Notes: generated by a model from the sequence alone, not told the origin. A DNA stretch of 64,000 nt from Streptomyces lasiicapitis (GCF_014646335.1 NZ_BMNG01000004.1:562638-626637), one strand, 5' to 3'; positions 54,836 to 64,000 are shown, counted from the first letter of the stretch. Program-made: numbers and translations.

Positions 54836-56254
54836 CTAGGCGTCGACCCTCGCCACCAGCAGACAGGCGTCGTCCTCCCGTGGGGCCACGCCGAACTCCT
54901 CGACAGCGACGCGCACGCAGTCCTGTGCCGCTTTCGCCTCGGCGAAGCGCGGTGCCAGGGCGAGCAGCCGGTTCGTCGCGGCCTCTCGGGAACGCCGCGG
55001 CACCAGACCGTCGGTGTGCAGCAACAGCAGGTCACCGGGGCGCAGTTGTTCCTCGGCCTGTTCGTAGCTGGCGCCGGACGTCGCGCCGAGGAGCACTCCG
55101 TCCGGTGGCGTCAGCGCGCGCCCCGTCCCGTCGCGGAACAGCAGCGGGGCGGGGTGGCCCGCCTGCGCCCAGGTCAGGGTGCGGTCGGCGGCGTCGTACA
55201 GACAGCACACGGCGCTGCCGAGCGCGGGCTGCACGGAGGCGTCGAGGAGCTGGTTGAGCCAGCCCATGAGGCGGCCGGGCCGGGTGCCCGTGACGGCCAT
55301 GCCGCGCAGCGCGCCGAGCAGCATCGCCATGCCCGAGGTCACCGTGACGCCGTGGCCTGTGAGGTCGCCGACGCTCAACAAAGTGCGGCCGTCCGCCAGT
55401 TCGAGCGCGTCGTACCAGTCGCCGCCGATCAGCGCGGTCGACGACGACGGCAGGTAGTGCGCGGCGAGGTCGAGGCTCGCGGGTCCGCCGTGCGGGAACC
55501 GCAGGGAGCCGCGCCACGGTGGCAGCACGGCTTCCTGCAGTTCGACCGCGAGCCGGTGCTCGGTCTGCGCGAGGTGCCGCTGGCGCTGCAGCGAGTCACG
55601 GGTCTCGCGCACCACCCGCTGGCTGCGGCGCAGTTCGCTGACGTCCCGCAGCACCGCCCACATGGAGGCGGTGGAGCCGTCGGCCGCGAGCACGGGCTCG
55701 CCCATCATGTGCACCTGCCGTACGCCGCCGTCGGCGCGCACGACGCGGAACTCGCCGTCGATCGGCTTGCCGTCGACCAGGCAGTCCGTGACCATCGCCG
55801 TCAGCGTCGGCTGGTCGTCGGGGTGGATCAGGGAGGGCAGCTCGTCGAGGGAGAGCGGCGGTGTGGCCGGGTCGCGGCCGACGATGTGGTACAGCTCGGC
55901 GGACCAGCTCGCCTCGTCCGTCAGCAGGTTCCACTCGGCGCTGCCGACCCGGCTGAGCAGCGAGCCGCGCTGCGGCTCCGTCCGCGCGGTGGAGGCGGTG
56001 GCGGAGGTGGTGTGGGGGTGCGGCGGGCCGTCCCGCAGTTGCGCCAAGTGGCCGTGCAGGTCATTGAGTTGATGAACCGCCAGGTCGCAGAGCGCGCGCT
56101 GCCAGCGGCCAGCGGGGTCGCCGTGGTCGGCTCCTGTCTCGCGGCGCACCGCGTCGACCTCGCCGCGCAGTCTGCGGGCCTGTGAGATGAGCGCGTCGAC
56201 CGCGCCGTGCTCGTGCGACCGGTCGGGGCGGCCTTCGAACACATGGGACGGCAT
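54836..56254 (-). CDS. PAS-domain PP2C (SpoIIE/RsbU-type) phosphatase
   Basis: About 472 residues from ATG 56254 (GGAG upstream; ATG 56311 also in frame). A coiled N-terminal segment (AVDALISQARRLRGEVDAVRRE) is followed by a PAS domain (AEWNLLTDEASWSAELYHIVGRDP, FRVVRADGGVRQVHMMGEP) and a linker coiled coil. The PP2C domain shows YLPSSSTALIGGDWYDALEL, SVGDLTGHGVTVTSGMAML, AGHPAPLLF and LLLLHTDGLVPRRS. The conserved Asp residues for Mn are present (GGDWYD, GDLTGHG, TDGL, EDDACLLV). It likely dephosphorylates an anti-sigma antagonist in a sigma-B/F-like pathway in response to a PAS-sensed signal. The following gap 56255-56564 holds only short TGACGTG direct repeats near 56380. Confidence 0.88.
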   Translation of the reverse strand: MPSHVFEGRPDRSHEHGAVDALISQARRLRGEVDAVRRETGADHGDPAGRWQRALCDLAVHQLNDLHGHLAQLRDGPPHPHTTSATASTARTEPQRGSLLSRVGSAEWNLLTDEASWSAELYHIVGRDPATPPLSLDELPSLIHPDDQPTLTAMVTDCLVDGKPIDGEFRVVRADGGVRQVHMMGEPVLAADGSTASMWAVLRDVSELRRSQRVVRETRDSLQRQRHLAQTEHRLAVELQEAVLPPWRGSLRFPHGGPASLDLAAHYLPSSSTALIGGDWYDALELADGRTLLSVGDLTGHGVTVTSGMAMLLGALRGMAVTGTRPGRLMGWLNQLLDASVQPALGSAVCCLYDAADRTLTWAQAGHPAPLLFRDGTGRALTPPDGVLLGATSGASYEQAEEQLRPGDLLLLHTDGLVPRRSREAATNRLLALAPRFAEAKAAQDCVRVAVEEFGVAPREDDACLLVARVDA

Positions 56255-56564
56255 GGGGTGCTCCGTGGGTGATGCGGTGCGACCGGGCTTGCTGTGGGGA
56301 TCGCCGGTCATGGCTCCTCGACCGGTAGCGGCGTGGCGTTCGTACTGGCCTTCGTGCGTCGCGTACGTGACTTCCCTTTGTGACGTGCGTGACGTGTGCG
56401 ATGGCGCCCGTACTGACTTCAGTAACAACTCTTCGACCGGTAACGACTCTGGCACAGCGGGCCCACGCCCGTAAGGGATTTGGCAACACCCGATGCGGTG
56501 GTGCTTTTGACATATGCCCCCGTCCTTCGAGGCCGGTCGAGCGGCTGTGCGAGTCCGCTGGGGC

Positions 56565-59500
56565 TCAGGCGACGACGACGTGTTCGGTCACTTGCCCGGG
56601 GAAGACCCGGCCGCGCCCCTCCGGGGGCCGGTCCACGACCACCGCGACACCCCGCGCGGCCAGCCGCTCCACGGTGCCGATCAAGTGCTGGTCGAAGACG
56701 TTCGTCTCGACCGGGGCGAGCACGATGCGGGCGCCCTGGTGCCCTGCCCACACCAGACCCTGGACGAGCCAGGACACCGCGCCGTGCCCGCCGGGCCCGA
56801 GCACCCGCACGGACAGGAAGCGGACGTTCGGCCCGGCGCCGGGAAAGGAGTCGAGTGTCCCGCAGGCGTACGCGGTGCAGTCCGCGACGCCGTCGGCGGC
56901 GTCACCGGGGGTGCCGGGGATGTCCTCGGTGAAGTCCGCGGCGGCCACGAGGCGGTGCCGGACGGCGGGGTGGTGCGGGTCGAGGCCGCTGCCCAGGACG
57001 GCGACGAGGACGGTCCCGTCAAGGGTGGTCCGGGTGGTCTCGTCGGGGGTGGAGCTGGGGGCGGGGCTGTGAGGGCCGTCGCCGGGGGTGGTGCCGGAGG
57101 TGGCTTCGGGACCGGCTCCGGGGTCGAGCGTGGGTTCGGCCGTGGGCATGGCGCCCGCCGCGGCCGCCTCGCGTGCCGCGTGCGCGCCCGCGGCCGTGAA
57201 CCGCACCTGCGCCGCCCGCAGCCGGTCCAGCATGTCCGCCAGATGCCCCTGGAGCCGGCAGCCGTCGGGCAGGGGCACGTCCAGGAACGGCAGGTCACGC
57301 GCCCGGTGCGCCAGCGCCCGCCCGCGGCCCTCGTCCTCGCCCGCGACCCGCAGGAGCGGCGCAAGCGCCTGGTCCACCGCGGCCTGCGCCGCTGTGTCTT
57401 CGGTGTACATGGCGTTCTCGGCGTTCTTGGCGTCCCGCGCGTGCAGCACGGCGACCGTGAGCAGCGTGTCCACGTTGGCCAGCCAGTCCTCCGGATCATG
57501 GCCGCGTACGTTGCCGTCGTTGACGCCGTCCTCGCGGTCGAGCGCCTTCTGCACGTCCTCCCGCGCGCCGTCGACGTCACCTCGGGCGAGCCGGATCGCG
57601 GCGTGACCCACGCCGATCTGCGGGGACATGAGGGTGGTGAAGGACCCGCGGCCCGAGGCCCGGTCGCGGATGTGCGCGGCGTACTCCATGGCGGCGGTGA
57701 GCGTCGCGTCGGCGCGGTCGAGGTCACCGGCCGCGATCCAGGCGTACGCCTCATGGGCGAGCGCGACCTCCTTGCGCCGCCGCCCGGCCCGCTCCCACAG
57801 TCGCGCCGCGGCCGCGAACTCCCCGGCGGCGACCCGGTGTTCGCCGGTGCGCAGCCGCAGCAGGCCCGTCGCCTCATGGATCTCGGCCGCGGCGTGTCCA
57901 CCCACCGCCCGCAGCCGCGCGGCGAGCGGGGCCATGCGCCGGGCGAGCCCTGCCGCCTCGTCCGCTCCGGCGTACAGCAGGACCCGCGTCACGGCGTCGC
58001 GCACGCCCACTGCCAGGGCCGGCGCCTCACGCTCCGGTACGGGCGCGCACGTGCCGGAACGCAGGGTGGCCAGGAGCGTGGTGTGGGCCGGGGCGTGCGG
58101 GCGTCGCGGGTCGGCCGCGAAGCCGAGCAGGGCCTCCTGAGCCGCCCGGTCGCCGCTTCGCATCAGCGCGCGCACGGCTTCGGGGTGGAAGCGTTCGGCG
58201 CTGGTGTCCAGGACGGCGGCGGCGCGGGCGTACGCGCGCAGCAGGCGCCGCGCCCGGCGCGGGTTCCCGCCGAAGAAGGCGCTGACGGCCTGGTTGAACC
58301 GGGCGCACGCCAAGGTGGGATCGAGCTCGGCCAGGCGTGCGCAGGCCCGCTCGGCCTTGGCGAACTCGTCGCGGTAGAAGGCGCGGGCCGCGCACGACTG
58401 GAGCGAGACGAGGTGGCGCGGCGCGAGCCGGGCCGCCGCCGTGAAGTCGTCGACCTCGCCGGGGTGTCCCGTGCTCTCCCGCAGGACGCCGCGCAGCGCG
58501 AGCGCGTCCGCGTCGTCGGGCCGCGCCGCGAGCGCGGCGGCGAGCAGCGGCCCCGCCTCGGCCTCCCGCCCCGTCCGGAGCAGCAGGACCTGGGCGAGCC
58601 GCACCAGCGCGTCCGGGTCGCCGGGTGCGCGCGCGAGCAGTTCGCGCGCCAACTCCTCGGCCCTGTCGATCTGTTGGCGTCCGAGCGCGACGCGGACACG
58701 GATGTCGGACGCGGCACGGGCGGTTTCGGGGTACGTCTGCGCCTGGCGGGCGTAGGCGTCGGCGAGGTCGAGGAACCCCGCGTCGAGGAAGAGTCCGGCG
58801 TAGCGCACGCGGAACTGCGGCAGCGGCAGCGGAGCGAGGTCGGGAAAGCTGGCCAGGGGTCCGCGCTGGGCGACGGCGAGGCCGCCCCCGGCCCCGGTGG
58901 CCGAGCGGAACGTACGCTCGTCGACGACCCCGATGGAGAGCACGGACGGGCACTCCGCCGGCCACCAGCGGGCGCTGCGGCCGCGGTTGCCGGAGGTGGC
59001 CACGAAGTTGCCGAGGAGCCCCTTGGCGGCCACGAACGCCTCGACGGCCTCCTCGACCCGCCGCGCGTGGTCCGGGTAGGAGGTCAGATCGATGCCGCCC
59101 GCCATGAACACGAGGCCGACGTCGAGGGGAAGCAGGAGTTCGAGCGCGGCGAGCAGGTCCTCCACGCCGATCAGCCCGCCGGGCCCGCGGAACGCCTTCA
59201 CGGAGACGATCCGGCAGCCCGGCTCGGCCAGCACCTGCCGGATGGCCTGCACCGTGCCGTGCCCGCAGACGTCCTGCGGGCCCTCGCCGGTCACGTCGAG
59301 CGGCGGGCAGGCGAGCCGGCCGCTGAGCAGCGGATGGTCGGCGAGCACACCGGAGTCGATGACGGCCACGTCGGCGGAGCGGAAGAAGTGCAGCGGCATG
59401 AGCGGGCAGGGGAAGGGCATGAACGCGCTGGTCCGCTGCAGCTCGGGGGAGTCGGGCCAGTCCGCGCGGGCCTTGCGCCGGCGGCTGTCGGCGCTCTGTA

Positions 59501-59690
59501 TCTGGTGGGCGAGATTGGCGTACGTGGGTACCAGGTGGGCGCCCGTGTCGGGGTCGCGTACCAGGTGCAGGGCGAGGGAGGTGCTGTGCAGGCCGGGGGC
59601 GGGCGGCGGCGTCGTGGCGTCCTTGGCGAGGTCGGCGCGGAGCCGGGACAGGAGGGCGGCGGTGTCTTCGAGGTCCGGCACGGCCGTCAC
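56565..59690 (-). CDS. TPR protein with two subtilisin-like (S8) domains, both lacking the nucleophile Ser
   Basis: 1041 residues, start GTG 59690 overlapping the previous stop (GTGA). Residues 105-260 are S8-like: Asp112 in VAVIDSGVLADHP, His144 in DVCGHGT, oxyanion-type Asn235 in ATSGNRG, but no GTSMA motif follows. Residues 300-840 are helical TPR-like units (for example DALVRLAQVLLLRTGREAEAG). Residues 893-1041 are a second S8-like fold with VAVLGSGLDPHHPAV (Asp to Gly900), a His to Cys change at DCTAYACGT and no Asn or Ser. No signal peptide. A pseudoprotease adaptor or sensor is more likely than an active protease. It is operonic with a membrane protein and divergent from a CHAT protease. 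Confidence 0.8.
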   Translation of the reverse strand: MTAVPDLEDTAALLSRLRADLAKDATTPPPAPGLHSTSLALHLVRDPDTGAHLVPTYANLAHQIQSADSRRRKARADWPDSPELQRTSAFMPFPCPLMPLHFFRSADVAVIDSGVLADHPLLSGRLACPPLDVTGEGPQDVCGHGTVQAIRQVLAEPGCRIVSVKAFRGPGGLIGVEDLLAALELLLPLDVGLVFMAGGIDLTSYPDHARRVEEAVEAFVAAKGLLGNFVATSGNRGRSARWWPAECPSVLSIGVVDERTFRSATGAGGGLAVAQRGPLASFPDLAPLPLPQFRVRYAGLFLDAGFLDLADAYARQAQTYPETARAASDIRVRVALGRQQIDRAEELARELLARAPGDPDALVRLAQVLLLRTGREAEAGPLLAAALAARPDDADALALRGVLRESTGHPGEVDDFTAAARLAPRHLVSLQSCAARAFYRDEFAKAERACARLAELDPTLACARFNQAVSAFFGGNPRRARRLLRAYARAAAVLDTSAERFHPEAVRALMRSGDRAAQEALLGFAADPRRPHAPAHTTLLATLRSGTCAPVPEREAPALAVGVRDAVTRVLLYAGADEAAGLARRMAPLAARLRAVGGHAAAEIHEATGLLRLRTGEHRVAAGEFAAAARLWERAGRRRKEVALAHEAYAWIAAGDLDRADATLTAAMEYAAHIRDRASGRGSFTTLMSPQIGVGHAAIRLARGDVDGAREDVQKALDREDGVNDGNVRGHDPEDWLANVDTLLTVAVLHARDAKNAENAMYTEDTAAQAAVDQALAPLLRVAGEDEGRGRALAHRARDLPFLDVPLPDGCRLQGHLADMLDRLRAAQVRFTAAGAHAAREAAAAGAMPTAEPTLDPGAGPEATSGTTPGDGPHSPAPSSTPDETTRTTLDGTVLVAVLGSGLDPHHPAVRHRLVAAADFTEDIPGTPGDAADGVADCTAYACGTLDSFPGAGPNVRFLSVRVLGPGGHGAVSWLVQGLVWAGHQGARIVLAPVETNVFDQHLIGTVERLAARGVAVVVDRPPEGRGRVFPGQVTEHVVVA

Positions 59691-60589
59691 CTGGGGGATC
59701 CTTCGCCGTCGCCGTGGGTGCTCGCGGTCCCGGCGTCGCTGTCGTCCTGGAGGACGGCGATTCTGGCGGGCGGTGCGAGGCGCAGGTCGAGCCGTCCGAT
59801 GTCCAGGCTGTGCCGCCCGTCGAGCAGGAGCCGGATCACGGCACTGCCCGTCACGGGGGACTCCGCGCCGATGGCGAGCGGAATCATCAAGGACTCACCG
59901 GCGGCGACGTGATGGCCCACCGGGTGCCGGTAGCCGACCGTGCCGTGGCGCAGGCGGAGTTGGACGACCTCCATGCGCTCGAAGGCGGAGTGCGGCTCGC
60001 CGGTCACGTCGAGGACCGCGGTGGCCACGGACGGGTGGGCGGTGATGCGGCGGACCAGCTCCTCCAGTTCGGCGGGGGCGGCGGGCCGTGCCGTCGCGTA
60101 CCGCACCGCGTCCTCGTCGGACCGCTCGGCGACCAGGCTGAACGCGGCGGCGAGCGTCGTGCGGGCCGACTCGTCGTGGCCCGCGTGGAAGGTGACGACG
60201 ATGCGCGGTGCGGGCGCGGTCGGCGGCGCGCCGTCCGGTGCGCGTCCGCCGTCCGTCGCCAACGTGCCGAAGGCCAGCTCGACTTGGTTGATGCTGACGG
60301 TGCGCTCACGAGTGTTGGTGACGTCGATGCGCAGCTCGGGCTGGGTGGAGGCACCTGGCACCGAACCGCGCGGATAGGCGGCGAGGGACTCCGTGGGCTC
60401 GACGCGGTAGCGGTTCCTGCCGTGGTGGGTGATGCGGTAGTACGGCGTGTCGGCGAGCCACAGTCGGGCCGCCACGCCGGGTCTCCGGTCCCGGGCCAGC
60501 TTCAGCCACGCGACGGCTCCGGCGCCGGCCGCGATGAGCGCGGCGAGCAGGACGAGGACCTCGACGACGACAGGGCTCTGAGCCGACAT
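59687..60589 (-). CDS. Single-pass membrane protein upstream of the S8-TPR gene
   Basis: 300 residues from ATG 60589, with GGGGGG-A upstream. One N-terminal helix (VVVEVLVLLAALIAAGAGAVAWL) is followed by a basic stretch, so the rest is probably cytoplasmic. The soluble part has beta-rich patches: YYRITHHGRNRYRVEP, LRIDVTNTRERTVSINQVELAFG, VTFHAGHDES and GSAVIRLLLDGRHSLDIGRLDLRL. No family recognised. Its stop overlaps the start of the S8-TPR gene, so the two proteins are made together; it may anchor that complex at the membrane. Confidence 0.75.
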   Translation of the reverse strand: MSAQSPVVVEVLVLLAALIAAGAGAVAWLKLARDRRPGVAARLWLADTPYYRITHHGRNRYRVEPTESLAAYPRGSVPGASTQPELRIDVTNTRERTVSINQVELAFGTLATDGGRAPDGAPPTAPAPRIVVTFHAGHDESARTTLAAAFSLVAERSDEDAVRYATARPAAPAELEELVRRITAHPSVATAVLDVTGEPHSAFERMEVVQLRLRHGTVGYRHPVGHHVAAGESLMIPLAIGAESPVTGSAVIRLLLDGRHSLDIGRLDLRLAPPARIAVLQDDSDAGTASTHGDGEGSPR

Positions 60590-60835
60590 GGTCCCCCCGG
60601 ATCATCTGGATCATCAGCGCGCCCCGAAGGCGGCCGCCTGCCGCAGGCCGGCGTCGCAGGCCGGCGTCGGGGGCCGCCTCGAAACTTCGTGGATCGAAGG
60701 TAGCGGGTCAGAGAGCTCGATCACCACACTTCGGGCATTCGGCGGGGAACGGGAGTCATGGGGTATCTCCGCTAAGTACGCTGAAACGACCGGGGTGTTG
60801 AGGGGTGTGCCTGGGTGTTGAGGGGGCGTACGGAT

Positions 60836-63800
60836 ATGGACCTTCCGCATGGCGAGCCGTCCCGTGGTCCTTTGCCTGACGGCCTCTCACGTGACGACCT
60901 CTCACATGACGTCCTGGACGTGCTGCTGGCCGGTGCGCTCCCTCCGGAGCGGAGTGCCGGGGCAGCAGCCCGTCCCGCGGCACCCCTCCTCGCGGCGGCC
61001 CGCTCCCTCGCCGCCGGAGAGCCCCGGCGCGCCCTGCGCCTCCTGGAGCGGGTCGACGGCCCGGCCCCGGCCGCCGACATCGCCGCCGCGCTGCGTACGG
61101 CGGCGCACACCCTCGACCTCAACTGGTCGCCGGGCGGCGGGGGCGCCGTCCTGTCCGACGGGGACGAGGAGCTCCTGAGCGCCCGACCGCCCGAGCCGTC
61201 CGATCCCGGTGCCCGACTGGTCGTGTTCGTCGCCACGCGCCTCCTGCCGCGTATCCAGAACGCGCGCTCCATCGCGGAGAACTCCCGTATCAGCGACGAT
61301 GGTTGGGCCGCTGTGCAGGTGCTCCAGGATCTCGAACGTCTCGGGGGCGAGCTGGGCGGGGGCGCCGGAGGTCCGCAGGTGCGGCGGCTGCGGGCGCACG
61401 TCCAGTTCGCGGTGGCCGACGTGGCGGGCAGGGCCGGACGCGACGAGGACGTACGGACCGCTGTCGCCCGGTGTCGTGAGGGTGCCGAAGACGATCCTTG
61501 GCTGCTCGCGCGGATGCGGCTGTTCGAAGGGGACGTGGCTCTGACACCGGGCTCTCACCCCGAGCTCCTGGGCCTGCGGCTCGGTCCGCTCGGGACCATG
61601 GGGCAGGCCGGGCCGCAGGCCCCGGGGCCCACGGCCACCGCCCCCGCCCCGGAGCCGCCGCCCGACCCCGCCGCGGCCGAAGCCCACTACGCGGCCGCCG
61701 ACGCCCTCTACTCCCGCCTGTCCAGCCCGCACGGCCTGGCCCAAGTAGCTGTCAGGCGCGCCCACTTGGCGCGGACGCGCGGTGACCGGGCGGGCCGTGC
61801 GCGAGAACTGGAGTGGGCCGAGACCCTGGCCGCGCGGGCGCGCGCGGGTGCCCTGAAGGTGACCGTCACCACGCACCGCCTCCTCGACGGGCTCGCTGAC
61901 GGCGAGGACGCGTACCGCCGCGCACTCACCTGGATGGCCAAGTGGAGCCTCCGCGAGGGCAGTTCCAGTTTCGTACGCGGAGTGGTCCGCCTCTTCCTCG
62001 CGTACGCGGCAGCGCGGCAGCGGGACGGGCAGACCCTGGCCGCCCTGCGCTGCCTGCGCGCCGCCCGGTACCTCGCCGCCCGCAGTGTGCCGTCCGTGGA
62101 GGGGGAGTTGACGGACCGCGCCTACCTCGACCTGGTGGACCGCCTGAACTTCCGGCAGGCGTCCGCCGTACTGCTCGCGGCGGACACCGCCCACGCCACG
62201 GCGGCTCTGGCCCGGCCCGGCGCCGACGAGTACACCTGGGTGCGCGCCGCCGACCTTGCGCTGTCGCTGGACCGTGCGGTGGAGGCGCTCGCCGACCCGG
62301 ATCTGAAGGCCGTCGCCGAGGCCCGGCTCGGTGAACTCGACGCCGAGGCAGGGAGGTTGGCCGGTGCGTGGCGGCCCGCGGCCGAGGCCGTCGACGCCGT
62401 ACGCGAGAGCTTGCGGCGGGCTCCGGGCCAACTGCTGCGCCACCGGGGCCGCCGAGCCCTGGAGGCGGGCTTCACACACAACGGACGTGCGCTGCTCCAG
62501 CAGGCCCTCGACCTCGCGGGCGACGACGTGCTCCTGCGGATCTCACTGCTATACGACCTCGAACGGCAGGACGAGGCCCACGCCCTGGCGACCGCCCTCA
62601 ACGCGGCCGGCGCGCTGCACCCCGACCAGGCGGTCAGCCTGTTCCTGCGCCTCGGCGACCCGGGGACGGCGCGCGAGGCCCAGAGCCTGCTCGACCGGAT
62701 CGGGTGGCCCACCTCCACGGACAGGCCCTGGGAAGACATCGCACGCCGAGCGGAACTCGCCGAGGCCGAGGGCGACCACACCAAGGCGATCGACCTGAGC
62801 GAGGACGCCGTGGCCCGCTTCGAGCGGTGGTCGGACCTGCTCGTGCGGGACGTACTGCGGACCTCGATGACGGACGACGTGACGGTGGCGGCGATGTACC
62901 ACATCGCGGCGCGCGCCTACCTCTGCCGGGCGGAGGAGGGCGGGGGTGGTGCGCGTCGAGGGGGCGGCGGGGTCGGCCGGGGTGCCGGCCTCGGCGCTGA
63001 CCCCGGCGCCGACCTGGCCCGTGCCTTCGACCTCTCCGACCGCTGCCGCGGCATCGCCGCCGACATGCTGACCTCCCTCGACGAGCTGCCCCCAGGCCCG
63101 CCGCTCGACGCGGCCCGCCGCTGGCTGCGGGCAGGCTCGGCGTGGGCCGCCGCGTACGAGGGCCTCGTCGGCGCCGTCACCGTCAACCCCGCGCGCACCC
63201 CCACCTCCGCGCGCCTGCGTCACACCGTGCTCGCCCCCGAGGACGAACTGGAAGCCGCCGACGCCCAAGTGGCCGTGCATGCACCGCAGTTGCTGCGCAG
63301 CCGCACGCGGTCGCGGAGGCCACGCGGCACCCGCCTCGACGCCGTGCGCGCCGCGCTCCCCGACGACGCCCTGCTCCTCATGTACGAGACGTTCGACGAC
63401 GACCTGCTGATCTGGGCGGTCGAGGGCCGCGGCGACGCACTCCACGTACGCCGCACCATCCACCACCGTCGCCTCGCAGGCATCGTGCGGCGCTTCCACA
63501 CCGCGTGCGCGACCGGTACCCCCGCCGGCGCGGTGGCGGCCGAGCTGTCCGGGTGGCTCCTGGAGCCGGTGGCCGACGAGGTCCGGCGCCATCGGCGGCT
63601 GTACGTCGTGCCGCACCGCGCGCTCGGCCTGGTGCCGTTCGCCGCGCTGCCCCTGGACGACGGGCCGCTGGGGGAGCGGCGTGTGATCTCCCAGCTGCCG
63701 TCGGCGGCCCTCGTCACCCGGCCCGGCGGCGGTCGGCCGCCGCGCCTCGACGCCTCCGCGCTGCTCGTCGGCGACCCCGAGTACGCGCCGGACCGGGGGC

Positions 63801-64000
63801 TCGCCCCACTGCCCGGGACGGCGACGGAGGTGACGGCGATCGGCCGGCTGCTCCACGCCGAGCCGCTCCTCGGCCCCGCCGCGACCGGCGCCGCCGTGTC
63901 CGCAGCCGCGCCGGGCCGCGCCGTCCTCCACCTCGCCACCCACGGCGTGCTCGACGAGCGCGGCCCCCACCGCAGCTACGTCGCCCTGGCCGGCCGGGAC
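60836..64000 (+). CDS. TPR-CHAT protease, 3' end cut by window
   Basis: Frame open from ATG 60836 to the right edge, 1055 codons. The N-terminal 700 residues are Ala/Leu-rich helices of TPR type (LYSRLSSPHGLAQVAVRRAHLARTRG-like units; AALRCLRAARYLAARSVPS; ISLLYDLERQDEAHALATAL). From about 830 a CHAT domain begins: LLLMYETFDDDLLIWAVEG, LYVVPHRALGLVPFAALPLD, ALLVGDPEYAPDRGLAPLPG and the catalytic-His motif VLHLATHGVLDE near 63929-63964. The partner Cys should lie just beyond the window. CHAT proteases of this form (as in Craspase TPR-CHAT) cut target proteins when triggered. It is divergent from the S8-TPR/membrane pair, 246 bases away. Confidence 0.88.
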   Translation, partial: MDLPHGEPSRGPLPDGLSRDDLSHDVLDVLLAGALPPERSAGAAARPAAPLLAAARSLAAGEPRRALRLLERVDGPAPAADIAAALRTAAHTLDLNWSPGGGGAVLSDGDEELLSARPPEPSDPGARLVVFVATRLLPRIQNARSIAENSRISDDGWAAVQVLQDLERLGGELGGGAGGPQVRRLRAHVQFAVADVAGRAGRDEDVRTAVARCREGAEDDPWLLARMRLFEGDVALTPGSHPELLGLRLGPLGTMGQAGPQAPGPTATAPAPEPPPDPAAAEAHYAAADALYSRLSSPHGLAQVAVRRAHLARTRGDRAGRARELEWAETLAARARAGALKVTVTTHRLLDGLADGEDAYRRALTWMAKWSLREGSSSFVRGVVRLFLAYAAARQRDGQTLAALRCLRAARYLAARSVPSVEGELTDRAYLDLVDRLNFRQASAVLLAADTAHATAALARPGADEYTWVRAADLALSLDRAVEALADPDLKAVAEARLGELDAEAGRLAGAWRPAAEAVDAVRESLRRAPGQLLRHRGRRALEAGFTHNGRALLQQALDLAGDDVLLRISLLYDLERQDEAHALATALNAAGALHPDQAVSLFLRLGDPGTAREAQSLLDRIGWPTSTDRPWEDIARRAELAEAEGDHTKAIDLSEDAVARFERWSDLLVRDVLRTSMTDDVTVAAMYHIAARAYLCRAEEGGGGARRGGGGVGRGAGLGADPGADLARAFDLSDRCRGIAADMLTSLDELPPGPPLDAARRWLRAGSAWAAAYEGLVGAVTVNPARTPTSARLRHTVLAPEDELEAADAQVAVHAPQLLRSRTRSRRPRGTRLDAVRAALPDDALLLMYETFDDDLLIWAVEGRGDALHVRRTIHHRRLAGIVRRFHTACATGTPAGAVAAELSGWLLEPVADEVRRHRRLYVVPHRALGLVPFAALPLDDGPLGERRVISQLPSAALVTRPGGGRPPRLDASALLVGDPEYAPDRGLAPLPGTATEVTAIGRLLHAEPLLGPAATGAAVSAAAPGRAVLHLATHGVLDERGPHRSYVALAGRD

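Noticed and set aside
56514..59912. Plus-strand open frame of about 1130 codons
   Set aside because: Complement shadow of the S8-TPR gene; no recognisable motif and an Arg/Gly/Val-rich low-complexity product.
1..64000. tRNA, rRNA, CRISPR arrays, insertion sequences, prophage
   Set aside because: No cloverleaf, evenly spaced repeat-spacer array, transposase or phage gene was seen; a dedicated RNA search could not be run.

Overview
The window is high-GC actinobacterial DNA and almost certainly Streptomyces. It carries a coelichelin-type siderophore cluster, an NsdB-like regulator, many genes ending in ATGA/GTGA stop-start overlaps, and DtxR/DmdR-style iron boxes. Both edges cut genes: a siderophore-binding protein on the left and a large CHAT-domain protein on the right.

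Region 1 (1-23174) is the coelichelin locus. Reading right, cchF (partial), cchG, cchH and cchI form a plus-strand block. The three adenylation domains of CchH carry specificity residues equal to the published coelichelin codes for hydroxyformyl-ornithine, threonine and hydroxy-ornithine. CchG and CchI look like a heterodimeric exporter with one good and one degenerate ATP site. cchJ (esterase), cchA (formyltransferase) and cchB (ornithine N5-oxygenase) follow in a rearranged order. Interleaved with them are an N-acetylglutamate-synthase-like acetyltransferase, an N-acetylglutamate kinase and three small secreted proteins. Iron boxes precede cchJ/argA-like, argB-like and cchA/cchB, so precursor ornithine supply appears to be iron-controlled with the pathway. 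cchCDE and an MbtH gene are not in the window.

Region 2 (23200-38400) is mixed: a TetR/nitroreductase pair with two matching operators, a lectin-like fragment, an LRR protein, a CGNR regulator, a GH95 fucosidase and a peptidoglycan amidase. It also holds an arsenic/cadmium island (arsM, arsR, an internally deleted arsC remnant, a CmtR-like repressor, a CDF exporter), a trypsin-like protease and two tandem secreted repeat proteins.

Region 3 (38433-40108) is a decayed divergent pair. An XRE/MmyB-type regulator and an aldo-keto reductase have both lost their 5' ends at one junction, and both also carry frameshifts.

Region 4 (40166-50841) is a sugar-uptake operon. A ROK repressor faces an ABC ATPase, two permeases, a lipoprotein binding protein, a TIM-barrel isomerase and a large secreted ThuA/sugar-dehydrogenase/PKD/CBM protein. 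The first five genes of the operon all overlap by stop-start.

Region 5 (50890-56254) has a DUF4239 membrane protein, an aminoglycoside-phosphotransferase-fold protein, an NsdB-like TPR regulator and a PAS-PP2C phosphatase, typical of Streptomyces developmental control.

Region 6 (56565-64000) is the strongest candidate for an undescribed system. A TPR protein flanked by two serine-less subtilisin-like domains overlaps a single-pass membrane protein, and both are divergent from a TPR-CHAT protease that runs off the window. No tRNA, rRNA, CRISPR array or insertion sequence was seen.
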